From Caenorhabditis remanei (taxonomy: Eukaryota > Nematoda > Chromadorea > Rhabditida > Rhabditidae): DNA of 64,000 bases. The stretch spans positions 3,949,717-4,013,716 of the forward strand of contig NC_071330.1 in assembly GCF_010183535.1 (NCBI RefSeq). The letters are read 5' to 3'. Shown here piece after piece: positions 44,469 through 55,247 of this stretch. Every line of letters begins with the position of its first letter. Position 1 is the stretch's first letter. The translations under genes and the position numbers were made by a program. The notes beneath the pieces are model-generated. The model ran no database searches. It was given only the letters and a program-made list of their open reading frames with translations, and was not told where the DNA came from.

Positions 44469-44804
44469 TTGACCTCCACGTTCAAAAGCTCTCTGATCAT
44501 CTTTTCTTATATTCTAGCAGCTGAAAATCTTATCTTATTCATGATTGCTGACAACAAATACGTAGTTGTATCTAACTATACTTTCTCTGTTTTCTACTTC
44601 CTTTTCGCTTTATTTGGCTGCAGATCACAGGATTTTTTGAACCTTTTCAATTGGGGTACAGCTTTTTAGTTAAATCTGAAGATGTTTCCATGTTTCAGGA
44701 ATTCTTGACAACTACTCAATTCATTTTTCTCCCCATCACATATTTCAATCGGGTAGATTTATTTGAGCTAACTGGAGTATGCATGCTCAATTGGAACTTG
44801 GCCG
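44469..44804 (+). pseudogene. Degenerate member of the small membrane-protein family
   Basis: Exon 1 (44469-44655) reads SSLIIFSYILAAENLILFMI and YTFSVFYFLFALFGC; exon 2 (44699-44804) reads EFLTTTQFIFLPITYF. Exon 2 has 35 codons plus one base, the pattern of the genes at 28468, 29666 and 31429. Exon 1, however, has 62 codons plus one base before its GTACAG donor, one more than the phase-0 junction of the paralogs, so the frame breaks. No convincing third exon. A functional alternative splice cannot be excluded. Confidence 0.55.
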
Positions 44805-44879
44805 GTAAGCTGGGTTTATTAAAGTCTTTACTAACTTGTAAATTTGTCAGATGTTTCAGAAATGAAGTTTCATAGTAAG

Positions 44880-45357
44880 AGCGGTGTATCAAAAGTAAGA
44901 GATAAAAACAGTGTGATACATTTTCAGTGAATTCGGATTAGTTTTCTTGTTTTGACTACTGGACCTCAATTCTAGACCTTGTACCATTTTCTCCCAAGCC
45001 GAGAAAGATTGTAAGATTGGGTGCTTTGGAGTTCAAATATCCGTAAAACTTGTTATTTCTGGAATTGTCGAATTTTTGGAAATTATTCAAAAAGTTTGTA
45101 AAACGTCTTTTTCGACTGACTACTGAGTGAGATTTTTTGCAAAATTCACCAAAAAACAGCAATAAGCTTTATTCCAATATTTCAGGCCGATATATGTAAT
45201 ATATTTGAAAAAAAGTTATGATCAAGTTAGTGAAATTGAATATCTTACTGCGCGGAACTGCATGGTGCTGTTCTTAAAGGATGAATAATCAAGTAGAGGG
45301 AGAAGGTAGAAGGGGATATGTAAAAATTCATGCACGTTCCAGTTTAAATTATCGAGA
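44880..45357. other. Intergenic, no gene seen
   Basis: AT-rich 3' flank of the 45358-47500 gene. Short open frames only. Confidence 0.4.
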
Positions 45358-47500
45358 TCATTCCTCCGAATCGTTCGAAAATTTATTAGACTTGTTGGCA
45401 TGCCTTTTGATTTCTGACAAAATTATTTCTTTACTGTAGGATATCTTGTTTTTCAGAAAGTCTCTCAACCCTTTCATTGGCTCAAAAGGCGTGTAATCGA
45501 TTTCTCTGAACTCTTTTGGAAAAAATTTTTTCTCATGTTTTGTCAATTTCTGATCGAAATCCTCATGAAACTTGATGTGACCCTCTAATTCAATGTGACT
45601 GGCTTCTCTCAATGCGTCCTCCACGTCTCTCATTTTAGGAGCATCAATGAAACCCAATCTACGACCTCGTCGTTCAGCAAGGATATCCAATTTGAGACAG
45701 TTCTCAATTTTCAGCTCCCATTCCTAAAAAAAACGGAAGTGCATATAATGCTCTATAGTTTAAAAGCTTTACATCTTCTCTTTTTAGTTTCCACGTGCTC
45801 TCATTGTTTACAATTCAAACTTCATATGCTCAAATTTCCCGTTCAGCAGCAAACTGTTTGGGTTTTATTTTACTACATATATCAAAATCTGTGCATTTTG
45901 TCGTCGGGGTGTTCGGTGTCTGCACACAATCGGCGCTACAGTAATCCAAAAAACACAAAATGAGAGATAGAGACGCAGAAAAATGGGGGTACGGGTAGTT
46001 TTTAATGGGGAATTCGAATTTGAGCTTAGTTTTCCGAAAACTCAAGCTTCTGAGGATCTTTAGGTCAGAAGTGAATATTTTACATTTAGAATGACACTAT
46101 TTCCCATCGTCAACCAACTGCCTATTGCAGACACGACTCTTATCTTGTTTAAAACGTTTCACTTCTTTGAAAAAGAGGTGTTGTTTGTAGCAAATAAGTT
46201 GACTTCGTTATCCGAACCTAATTTCTAGTCAGAATCTGTGTATCGGTTGTGAAGTGAGTTAATGAGTTTCTGCTGAATTTTCGATAGGTTTGAACTTGTA
46301 TGTGTTGTTTGCTAATGATCGTTTCACAGCACTATACCAGATGATTTGAAAGCTCATCTAATTTTTAAAAATGTGGCTGTTATTGAAATAAGTGAAGAAC
46401 CGGAATTTCCCGTTGAAAATGTTTTATGTGAAAAGTCTTTTTGACTGTGGACTACTACAAAAGACTTGCATGTTGAAACGAGCTGGCTCGTAACTTGCTT
46501 CAATCTCAATATTGAAAATATACCAAAATGTAGATCTCGGCGAGGTCTATGTCACTGACCTAATCCAGACCGGATGGCAGTTCGTCAATAAGATGCGGGC
46601 CAGACAAAAAAGCGAACAACTGCAAGGTTTTAAAAAGTCATTCGGCACATTAGCGACTAGCCATTTGGCTCGGGCTAGGTCAGTGATAATACAGACTTTG
46701 TCGAGATCTAAATTTTGATATATTTTTCAGCTCACAATATTGAGTTTGAAGCGAGTTGCGAGCAGACCGGGTCCCCTGTTTTGACCCGTCTTGCAAGTCT
46801 ACACTGAACTGATAAACTAAGAGTCGATACGTTTTTGTACTGACATGAATTCTTTGTAAAAAGTACATGGCAAACGAGCGATGCATTTTTTTAAATGAAA
46901 AAGTACATAAGAAGGTCCACCTCATTCGTAAAAACCTTTAATACTTACGTTCGGAGTGTAAAAATGAAAAAAATGAACGTCTTCTACTTTTCTTCTAGAC
47001 CTTTGTGGAACGGGTCTCACATCGTACTGAACAAGAGTATGAACTGCCTGGAACAATTTATTTAATTAGCAAAAGTTTACGATTTTCTTACTCTTCTTTC
47101 CCAATAATTGTTTCTGTAGACTGGGTTCTCTTCTGGAAAATACTTGTTCTCGCATTTCTTCAGATAATCATTCAGTTTGTGCTGAATATTCATATACTTC
47201 TCGAGACGCGACGAATCAAACGTTCTGAGAATTCTCTCAATGTTTTCGGTAGAATGAGTTATGACGCGATTTATTATGCACCGTTTGCTCAACCTGTCCA
47301 TTCGTCGCTCAGAGTAAATATGAAGTTTGAGACATTCTTCGACCATCAAATCTTGCTTCTAAAATAGAAAGATGGGGAAAACTTGTCGTTTCATAACGGC
47401 ACACTATCTTTGATGATAATTTACACGGGTTATCACTTACCGTAATAACATAAGGGTTCGAACATAACGTTTCAGATTTTTTATTGATTTCCGGCTTCAT
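45358..47500 (-). CDS. Charged protein with an internal duplication, unknown function
   Basis: Exons 47500-47441, 47358-47092, 47047-46949 and 45723-45358 join in phase 0 throughout to 263 residues. Two related halves are visible. The first has EECLKLHIYSERRMDRLSKR and later YMNIQHKLNDYLKKCENKYF. The second has ENCLKLDILAERRGRRLGFI and later IKFHEDFDQKLTKHEKKFF. Helical, basic and without signal peptide or membrane segment. Intron 3 is 1,225 bp and contains the transposon at 46462-46800. The ATG is the first in the open exon after stops. Family not recognised. Confidence 0.7.
46462..46800. mobile_element. Diverged hAT-like MITE in an intron
   Basis: Begins AGACTTGCATG and ends TTGCAAGTCT. 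The interior shares the ATACCAAAATGTAGATCTCG / GAGATCTAAATTTTGATAT palindrome with the elements at 4156 and 23756. Its flanks show no clear 8-bp duplication, so it is probably older. Confidence 0.65.
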
Positions 47501-47877
47501 TTTAGTTTTTTTTTAAACTGTAAACGTAAATTTGTTTGAACACAACCATTACAAATACGAAGGAGTAGTAAGATAAATTTAATATCAACGGTAGTTGCAT
47601 ACAAACAGATAACACTTGAAGCTAGTAGGGTTCATGCAAAAAGAGACATTGATTTTAACGAGAATCTGGATTAGTATATGTATAAGACAGGTGAGATTTC
47701 CATCGTGAGAATGACGGAGACCATAATTATTATCGATTGTTCAGTTATTCTCATAATAGCGTCATCCTAACTGAACCATTTTCTTTAATTTGAACCGGAA
47801 ACTTCGCATGTCTTTTAATAGAAGTTTGAATAACGTGTTCCAAGTTAAAAATACTTCTTTCTGTGGAAACAGTTGTA
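47501..47877. other. Promoter side of the 47500 gene
   Basis: AT-rich, no exon or repeat recognised before the GTCAGATG target site. Confidence 0.4.
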
Positions 47878-47885
47878 GTCAGATG

Positions 47886-48512
47886 CAGTGTGTGTCTTCG
47901 AAAGATTTTCGAAAGATTTTCCGTAAGATTTTTCGGAAAATTTTTCGAAAAATCTTCAAAAATTTTTCGAAGAATTTTCGAAAAACCCTTCGAAAAATCT
48001 TTCGAAAAATTTTTCGAACAATTTTTTGAAGAATTTTCGCAAGAAATTTTTCGAAGATTTTTCGAAAAATTGAGGGGTGTTCGGAAATTTTGGGAAAAAT
48101 CTGGAAACAGGGATTTCGGTTATGGATGAACAGTTTTCAGTTCCGGAGCACATTTGTATTATCGGACACGTTTTGCACCAATAAAATTTTAATTAGAGTC
48201 ATTTTAGTGAATAAACAAGTCAACTGGCAAGGAACTTATGCGAGGGCGGACACAAATGTGCTCCGGAACTCTAAAATGCCCATCCATAAGCGAAATTCTT
48301 GTTACTAGATGTTTTCCGAAATTTTCAGAATCTTCTAGAAACTTCCAGAAATTTCCAAAGATTTTTCGAAAAATTCTTCGAAAAATTTTCGAAAAATCTC
48401 GAAAACTTTCGAAGAGTTTTCGAAAAATCTTCGAAAATTTTTTCGAAAAATCTTTCGAAAAATCTTTCGATTCCAACGTTTTTCGAAAAAAAAATTTCGA
48501 AAGCACACACTG
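47886..48512. mobile_element. hAT-like MITE with TTTTCGAAAA interior
   Basis: A 627-bp element from CAGTGTGTGTCTTCGAAAG to CTTTCG-related AAGCACACACTG, flanked by perfect 8-bp repeats GTCAGATG (47878-47885 and 48513-48520). Both arms are built of repeated TTTTTCGAAAAATC-type units. Further in is a second inverted pair (TTCCGGAGCACATTTGT / ACAAATGTGCTCCGGAA). Non-coding; apparent FRKIF-type peptides are the repeat in translation. Confidence 0.85.
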
Positions 48513-48520
48513 GTCAGATG

Positions 48521-48913
48521 AATCAAACCCATGTTGGGACGTGAAATATTTTTTCTTATATTCAGATATAGAAAAAAGAGGATTCGAAGCGTGTCGTCCG
48601 TTTCCGGATTGATCCACAAAGGCGATATGAAAGATTTTTTGTCATCGTCAGAGTCAGAAAAAAACGGGTATTCCAAACGTGTCGTCCGTTTTCGGGTTAA
48701 TTACGATTTACTGTAACACCTAGAAGAGTGGTGTTAAGAAGAGGGTTTAGTCGCCGTTAGGCGACGTGAACCGACTGGTAAATGTTAATGGTAAACGAAA
48801 ATAAAGAGAATAGATAGTTTGATAACCGATGGCATGGTTTGAGTTTTTAAATACACATTCAACTGGCTTCTGCATCTACTCAAATCTGAATGTTTCTATA
48901 ATGATTAAATGAT
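48521..48913. other. Intergenic with short duplicated motif
   Basis: GTGTCGTCCGTTT.CGG.TT occurs twice (48590, 48679). The flank GATAACCGATGGCATGGTTT (48821) matches 32452, part of the duplicated module. No convincing gene. Confidence 0.45.
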
Positions 48914-49011
48914 AGAGGCTGAAACTGGAAAAGAAGAAATTAATAATAGAGTAGCCGTATCTGTGAACTCTGTTTTTGTGTATTTTTATGTCGCTTTCAT
49001 GATTTCATCTG
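48914..49011 (+). pseudogene. Remnant of secreted-protein last exon
   Basis: Reads EAETGKEEINNRVAVSVN and a hydrophobic tail, matching EAETGNEETNNAAVAAVK of the intact gene, then runs on past the normal stop. It faces the 49067 gene tail to tail. Confidence 0.65.
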
Positions 49012-49066
49012 AATTTAAAATGAATGATTTATTGAATATGGAAAATCGGAAATGAAGACTAATCCA

Positions 49067-49453
49067 TTATTTTGTTTCGTTCGGAACAACTTGCACATGA
49101 GTTCTTTTCTTCAGATTCGAGATTGCTTCGATCATATCATCCCATAGAAATTTCAAACGTTGTCCCAATCCAATGCAATCCCAATAAGCAACACATATAT
49201 CATCATCGAATCCCATCAATTGAGCACGCATTACATCCGAATGAACTTCTTGAACTTTCTTTTTGTACACTTTGAGCTCTTCCATAGTTTTGGTGTTCAA
49301 TTCCATCTCGAAATTTGACAAATTATAAAATGGATAATTGACACGGATGCCGTATTTTTGCATAAATGTCTTCCGTTCGTTGATATCCTCGCAAATTCGC
49401 ATTATACAGCCAATGAAATGTTTCCTTTTCCGCTCTAATTTCCTCTCGTTCAT
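49067..49453 (-). CDS. 128-aa family, intact copy
   Basis: Begins MNERKLERKRKHFIGC after a TTTTTTTCAG acceptor and ends VQVVPNETK. The upstream open frame to 49546 is intron or leader by comparison with the other copies. It keeps CVAYWDCIGLGQRLKFLWDD. Confidence 0.7.
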   Translation of the reverse strand: MNERKLERKRKHFIGCIMRICEDINERKTFMQKYGIRVNYPFYNLSNFEMELNTKTMEELKVYKKKVQEVHSDVMRAQLMGFDDDICVAYWDCIGLGQRLKFLWDDMIEAISNLKKRTHVQVVPNETK

Positions 49454-49641
49454 CTGAAAAAAATAAGTGGTCATTTTTGAAAATGTAAAGAATATAAGCA
49501 AGATAAAAAAAAAATCAATAATACGGAGACGAGGAGGTGAGTGCAAAGGAGGGGCAGATGGTCAGTATCTTTTGGAGGATAGAGAGCGAGGTGGTCCCGG
49601 TTTGTTAGCAAGGCCAAACAATTGTGCTCTACAGAAACAGC

Positions 49642-49830
49642 TGTCTCGGGGATATATTGGAGAGAAAAGATCCTACCATTGATAATGCTACTGACGCTAA
49701 TTCTGAAAGGAATGGTTTGAAGAAAGTGACTGAAACTGTTAAAAAATAAACTAATAGGGTAGCCATAGCTGGTAAAACTGTCATAGAGTATTTTTCGATA
49801 GCTCCCATGATTTTATCGAGTTGTATCTGA
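49642..49830 (+). pseudogene. Remnant of secreted-protein last exon
   Basis: Frame CLGDILERKDPTIDNATDAN then GLKKVTETVKK and a stop; the hydrophobic tail continues as IAPMILSSCI. It faces the truncated copy at 49884. Confidence 0.65.
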
Positions 49831-49883
49831 ATTTAAAAAATGAATTATTTAAATAAGGCAAATCGGAAGTAAAGACTGATTTT

Positions 49884-50249
49884 TTATTTTGTATAATTTG
49901 GGACAACTTGATCATTGGTTCTTTTCTTCAGATTCGAGATTGCTTCAATCATATCATCCCATAGAAATCTCAAACGTTGCCCCATTCCAATGCAATCCCA
50001 ATAAGCAACACCTATTTCATCTTCGAATGCCATTAATTGAGTATGCATTACATCCGAATGTACGTTCCAAACTCGTGTTTCGTATCCTTTAAGTTCTTCC
50101 ATAGTTTTGGAGTTTAATTCCATCTCGGCACTGGGCAAATCATACAATGGATAATTCACACTGATGTCGTATTTTTGCATAAATTTTTTTTGAGATGATT
50201 CATATAATGGAAAATGTAACAAAGAAAAAACGAAGATGAATGAAAGCAT
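49884..50249 (-). pseudogene. 128-aa family, 5'-truncated copy
   Basis: The family match starts at KKFMQKYDISVNYPLYDLP and runs to QVVPNYTK; the preceding 27 residues (MLSFIFVFSLLHF...) are unrelated and come from replaced DNA. It could encode a chimeric protein with a hydrophobic, signal-like start, but truncation of the usual start is the simpler reading. Confidence 0.55.
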
Positions 50250-50607
50250 TTAGATCTCTTTTCCAATTTGTCTGCCGATTTTTCAAATGAAAACTGTATT
50301 TTTTCAAAAAAAATTAAACGAACGGAAATCAATCAATAAATTCAAAAGGTCCGTCACCATGGTACATTCGGTTGAGAGGATGGTGAAAGGTGAACAAAGA
50401 GAACGAGATACGCAGAGAGAGAACTCTCCGCAATAATGCAATGACGTCATTGGTGAACTTACGGAGGTGTAGGGAAGAAGAAGAGGGATGGTGTTCGGGA
50501 TGAATAAAAAGAACAGGAGGCACACCGTTTGACCAATTAATTATGATCAAACGAAATTGAATACGATAAGATGTTGAGAAGAAGACGAGAGGAGTTTCTG
50601 AAAAAAG
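50250..50607. other. Intergenic, no gene seen
   Basis: Mixed sequence up to the next MITE; contains GGAAATCAATCAATAAATTC near 50325. Confidence 0.4.
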
Positions 50608-50948
50608 TTCACGGGCCGGGCCGGGCCCGCTCGGCCCGTTTTGAAACAGTTTTAGAAACATTTTTGAAAATTTGATGTTTTTTTGGAAAATTTTTGAAAT
50701 TTTTTGAAAAAAGTATCGTTTTCGAGTAAACATTTAAAATTGAATCAAAATGTGAATATGTATGATAATTTAAACATTTTTACTCTTTTTTTTCGAAAAA
50801 TTTCAAAAAAAAATTGGTAAAAATAGGTACCCATTTTTGAATCCGGGCCGACCGGGCCGGGCCGGGCCAAGAGGAATTTCGGCCCGGCCCGGCCCGGTCA
50901 AGAAAAATCTCGGCCCGGCCCGGGCCGGCCCGATTTTTGACAAGTCTG
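50608..50948. mobile_element. hAT-like MITE with (GGGCCG)n arms, left end damaged
   Basis: The right end TGACAAGTCTG (50938-50948) and GGGCCG/CGGCCC arms match the 9166 element, as does the AT-rich core. The left CAGACTTG end is missing, so the boundary is approximate. Confidence 0.7.
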
Positions 50949-51239
50949 CTAAAAACATCCCAAATGTGATTTTTGAAAATCAATCATTTTTAAATTGCTC
51001 TGTGTTTTTGAGCCTGTTTCCTTCAGTTTCAGAGGAGTTATGAGCAGTTGAACTTTCTCAACATGAGGAAACTTGCAATATTTGAACGAGTGTTATGACA
51101 AGAGAAGTCAACAGGGATGTGAATTATTGTTTGAAAATGGTGGAACACTTGCTGACAATTAATACTCTTGATAGATTTGAATAGGAGCTTAGTCAATGTC
51201 AGAAATTTGAACTCATTTGCGACTTATGACTTTTTTTGA

Positions 51240-51535
51240 AAAATTGAATCAGGATATTGGTATCAGTTTCTACATTGCGTACTCCTTATTGCTATTGCAA
51301 ACTTTCATGAAACGTTCCTTTCACTCTTGTATCGCTATAACAAATCTCAAATTCACCAGAAACCTATATATAAAGTGTAGGTTTTCACCAATTACCAATT
51401 CCAGAATCTCTGCTATAAAGTAACAAAAAAAGCGAGACAATAAGCCAAGCGTAGCCAACGAGTCAAGCGTAGGCAATGAGTATATATAGGCAATGAGCCA
51501 AGCGTAATCAATGAGCATTTGCCTAATTTTTTCCT
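51240..51535. mobile_element. Partial copy of the 22786-24577 element
   Basis: Shares, in inverted orientation, sequence from TACGCAATTTAGAAACTGAT (23100 side) through the minisatellite arm to the GCATTTGCC end. Only one end is present; minisatellite units number fewer than in the full copy. Confidence 0.75.
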
Positions 51536-51864
51536 TAATTTACGATTTGGAGTCGCTATACTGCTATATGGATCTTTCTTTCATGTATAAACTCCTTGTC
51601 TCCAAAGAAATAATTATTCCGAACATTTCTTTTGTAAAATTTTCTAATGTATCTAATTTACGCCGGCATAATTTCCATATACGCTCTCTCCTGTCAAATT
51701 CCTCTAAAATAGGTTCCCAATTTCTCATTAACAGAACTTTGCGTTGTTGGAATGCCCTCCCTTCTCACTTTTTCCCCCAACGTCCCTCATCTATTGTTTT
51801 CAAATCCCATATTGCATCATATAACTTTGACAATTTTCTGATTCTCAACAATTTTAACTTTTAA
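51536..51864 (+). mobile_element. LINE 3' fragment
   Basis: The open frame ends with NLRRHNFHIRSLLSNSSKIG, QFLINRTLRCWNALPSHFF and PSSIVFKSHIASYNF, the post-reverse-transcriptase signature of CR1-like LINEs (RT..WN.LP). AATAAATATTACTT lies about 80 bp after the stop. 5'-truncated and joined directly to the preceding transposon end. Confidence 0.7.
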
Positions 51865-52080
51865 TGTTTCGTATTTTTACTTCGTATATATTTTTTTTTA
51901 CCTTGATATGTATAAGCGGCCTTTGGTCCTTCAATCAATAAATATTACTTACTGAATATGCCAAAATGATCCAGATAAGAAATTGATCCAGACAAAATGA
52001 TCCAGATAATTAAATTAATGAAAATCTAAATTTGATGTTTCATGTAAAATTCAACTCAAACTCGCAAATTGTTACTGTTT

Positions 52081-52192
52081 TATTGTCGAAATAAAAAAAG
52101 TGATACCCGGTGTTTGCGGACTTAATGCAAAATTATTAAAATTAGCATTAAGTCCGCAAACACCGGGTATCACTTTTTTTATTTCGACAATA
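52081..52192. repeat. Near-perfect hairpin, 112 bp
   Basis: ATTGTCGAAATAAAAAAAGT...GATACCCGGTGTTTGCGGAC folds on its reverse complement with a loop of about 15 bases. Probably a small MITE. Confidence 0.8.
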
Positions 52193-52445
52193 TAATCAAA
52201 AAAAATTCGAAAAATTCGAAAAAAAAATTCTCAAAATTATTATTTTTAACAAGATTGTTGATAAACATAATACGCATCCTTTCCCGCATTTTTAGGCTTA
52301 TTCGGACCATTTTGCAATGAGTTATGTATAACGATTTAGCTAAACATATCATTTTGGGCTTCTGGAGCTGTAGCACGATGTTCAAGATGCACAGAAAGAT
52401 TCTAACATTATATTTTGTTGTATAACATATACATATATCGTAACA

Positions 52446-54356
52446 TATAAGAACCCCTCAATTTGAAAATTTTCAGTTTTCGAGGTAAATGTCGAAAAAA
52501 TCGAAAAAATCTGTCTTTTTTCGACAGATTTGCCTGAGATCCTAAATTTTGAACTGATTTTTGACAATTCATACAAAGGTTTGGGTATTAGGATGAAACC
52601 AAGATTTTATGTCTTAAACCAACTTGGAGTACATAATTTTTGAAACGTTTGCTGCTGCAGCTTAAATGCTTCCGTTATCAAACAATTTAGATATACAAAT
52701 ATTTATTCAGTTAAATAATAAAAAAAATCAACAAAGAAGTAGACATGACCAAATCCAAAGGACTGATTTCAACTCCGTTGAACTCTCTCCATACAGATTT
52801 CAACTCTTCAACTCTGTTGAGTTCTGTCCTTCCATGGGGACACGCGAAAAATGAGATTTCACAATCACAGTAGTCCTTTCACGCGGGAGGACAGATTTCA
52901 ACTTTGTTGCATTCTGTCTTTCCAACAAAATAGGAAAGGTCACGTGAATAAGACAATTTTGTAACTAGGATGATTCTTTCGGGTGAGTTTTATCATGCAC
53001 ATCCTGGCGACTTCTGATCAAAATAGAGATCCTGTCTGTAAAGTTCATAGTTCTTGTCGAGACTTTGCTCCTTTTTACCTGTCTGAGTATGCATGTTCCT
53101 GAGAGTACACATGCCAAATAGATAACGGATTTACAGTGTCTCCTGGTTTATTAGCATTGATATTTTTACTCGATATTCTTCTACACACATCTTTTATAAT
53201 TGTTCCTTTTGTTCATCGCGTTAGATTTTATTTTTGGTAACCTGTAAAGAACATTTTTTCAGTGAATAAGGGTACTTACCTGTCTTGTTGAATGCACTGG
53301 ATCTGTATTCCCTTTGAAAAAATTCGGATAGCCACGTTTTTCTTAGAAATGATTTTAAAATGTTCTAATGGTTTATCACGTGGCATTTTGAAAGAACAGT
53401 ACGAATTTCCACAATATTGCCAACGTCACGTAAAATTAATTCGAATACAATAATTCATTTCCAAGAGAAACAAAAATTTCGTGGCAATCCGATTTTTTTT
53501 CAAAGAGAATACAAATCCAGTGCATTCTACAAGACAGGTAAGTTCCCTTATTCACTGAAAAAATGTTCTTTACAGGCTACCAAAAATAAAATCTAACGCG
53601 ATGAACAAAAGGAACAATTATAAAAGATGTGTGTAGAAGAATATCGAGTAAAAATATCAATGCTAATAAACCAGGAGACACTGTAAATCCGTTATCTATT
53701 TGGCATGTGTACTCTCAGGAACATGCATACTCAGACAGGTAAAAAGGAGCAAAGTCTCGACAAGAACTATGAACTTTACAGACAGGATCTCTATTTTGAT
53801 CAGAAGTCGCCAGGATGTGCATGATAAAACTCACCCGAAAGAATCATCCTAGTTACAAAATTGTCTTATTCACGTGACCTTTCCTATTTTGTTGGAAAGA
53901 CAGAATGCAACAAAGTTGAAATCTGTCCTCCCGCGTGAAAGGACTACTGTGATTGTGAAATCTCATTTTTCGCGTGTCCCCATGGAAGGACAGAACTCAA
54001 CAGAGTTGAAATCTGTATGGAGAGAGTTCAACGGAGTTGAAATCAGTCCTTTGGATTTGGTCATGTCTACTTCTTTGTTGATTTTTTTTTATTATTTAAC
54101 TGAATAAATATTTGTATATCTAAATTGTTTGATAACGGAAGCATTCAGAAATAGCTGTAACTGGACACTATTTGAAAAAAGACACACAAATAAGAAGAGA
54201 CTATTTCAAACCAAATTTTCTGTGTTTTTGAAAATTTTGAGACAAAAAATAGCGTCTTTCACATGTTTCCCAAAATTCTGAAAAAGTACAGATTTTAATG
54301 ATTTTTTCGAAATTTACCTCGAAAAGTGAAAATTTTCAAATTGGGGGGTTCTTATA
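52446..54356. repeat. Large 1.9-kb foldback element
   Basis: Outer arms (AAGAACCCCTCAATTTGAAA / TTTCAAATTGGGGGGTTCTT) and inner arms of about 600 bp (52666-53250 and 53560-54146) are inverted copies. The inner arms start ATGCTTCCGTTATCAAACAA and carry repeated ATTTCAACTC.GTTGA motifs. The central loop is about 130 bp near 53335-53465. Asymmetric gaps between inner and outer arms suggest nested insertions. No coding signature. Confidence 0.8.
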
Positions 54357-54404
54357 TCAAAAAATCAGCCGAAACGGATCACCTTGGTTTATGTGTAACA
54401 TGGC

Positions 54405-55247
54405 CTGGTGGCTTGAGCAAGACATTGTCTCTTAAGCACTTTTGCCAGGCCCGGAGCATGTTCTTCCTTTGACTCACTCGCAATCAAGATATCCTAGATG
54501 TACACGAAAACGGATTTGCCAATCCATTCCCCCCGCACTTGTTCCATCGCTTCTTGAAATATCGCCGGGCTCGTAGTTAGCCCAAACGGGATGACTTGGA
54601 ACTGATATAGTTCATTCAGCACCGTAAACGCAGTCTTTTCCTTCGGCTCCTCTTTCATCGGAATCTGCCAGTACCCCGCCATCAGATCCAACGTAGTAAA
54701 CCACTTCTTTCTACCCAACGCTTGCAATGTAGACTCGATATGAGGCAGCGGATGCGCGTTCAGCTTTATCACTGCATTGAGCTTCCTATAATCCACACAC
54801 ATTCGGATACTTCCATCCTTCTTCTTCACCAGCTCTACCGGACTTGCCCACGGCGATCGGCACTTCTTGATCACTTGTCTCTGCTCCATATCCTTTAACA
54901 TCGCCCTCAGCTTATCATGAAGAGCTAACGGCACTGGTCAGCACTTTTGACTTTTCGGTTTTTCTTCCTGCAGCTCAATTCCACACTTCACCATGCCGGT
55001 TTGTGTCAATTCACTCTCCTCTACTGCGAACACATCACTGTACTCCTATAGGATTTTTGGAATCATCCCTTTAGGAATTTCCTCATTTTCCTTCTGGATT
55101 CTGACCACCTCTTCCACTCTAGCATTCCTCTCCGGCACCTTCTTCTTTTCTAAATTCATCATATTCACCTCCTTATACTCCCCATTCTTCTGCAGCTCCC
55201 ACTCTCGCATCACTTCTCCCGTTACTTCATTCTTCTTAATTCTATTA
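54405..55247 (-). pseudogene. Ty3/gypsy-type reverse-transcriptase fragment, inactivated
   Basis: The minus strand reads SPWASPVELVKKKDGSIRMC, VDYRKLNAV, FTTLDLMAGYWQIPM, TAFTVLNELYQFQVIPFGL and PAIFQEAM, the ordered reverse-transcriptase blocks of Ty3/gypsy LTR retrotransposons. At the catalytic Y-x-D-D motif the codon for the first Asp is a TAG stop (54494-54496), after which DILIASESKEEHAPGL continues in frame. Upstream stops are also present. No LTRs, RNase H or integrase were found. The fragment is cut by the mariner-like element at 55248. Confidence 0.85.

Noticed and set aside
47790..48676. Many overlapping FRKIF/FEKFF-type open frames
   Set aside because: They arise from TTTTTCGAAAAA units in a MITE and have no splice or codon support.
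48531..48716. Possible exon with SDSDDDKKSF on the minus strand
   Set aside because: Built on a short duplicated motif next to a MITE; no partner exons were found.
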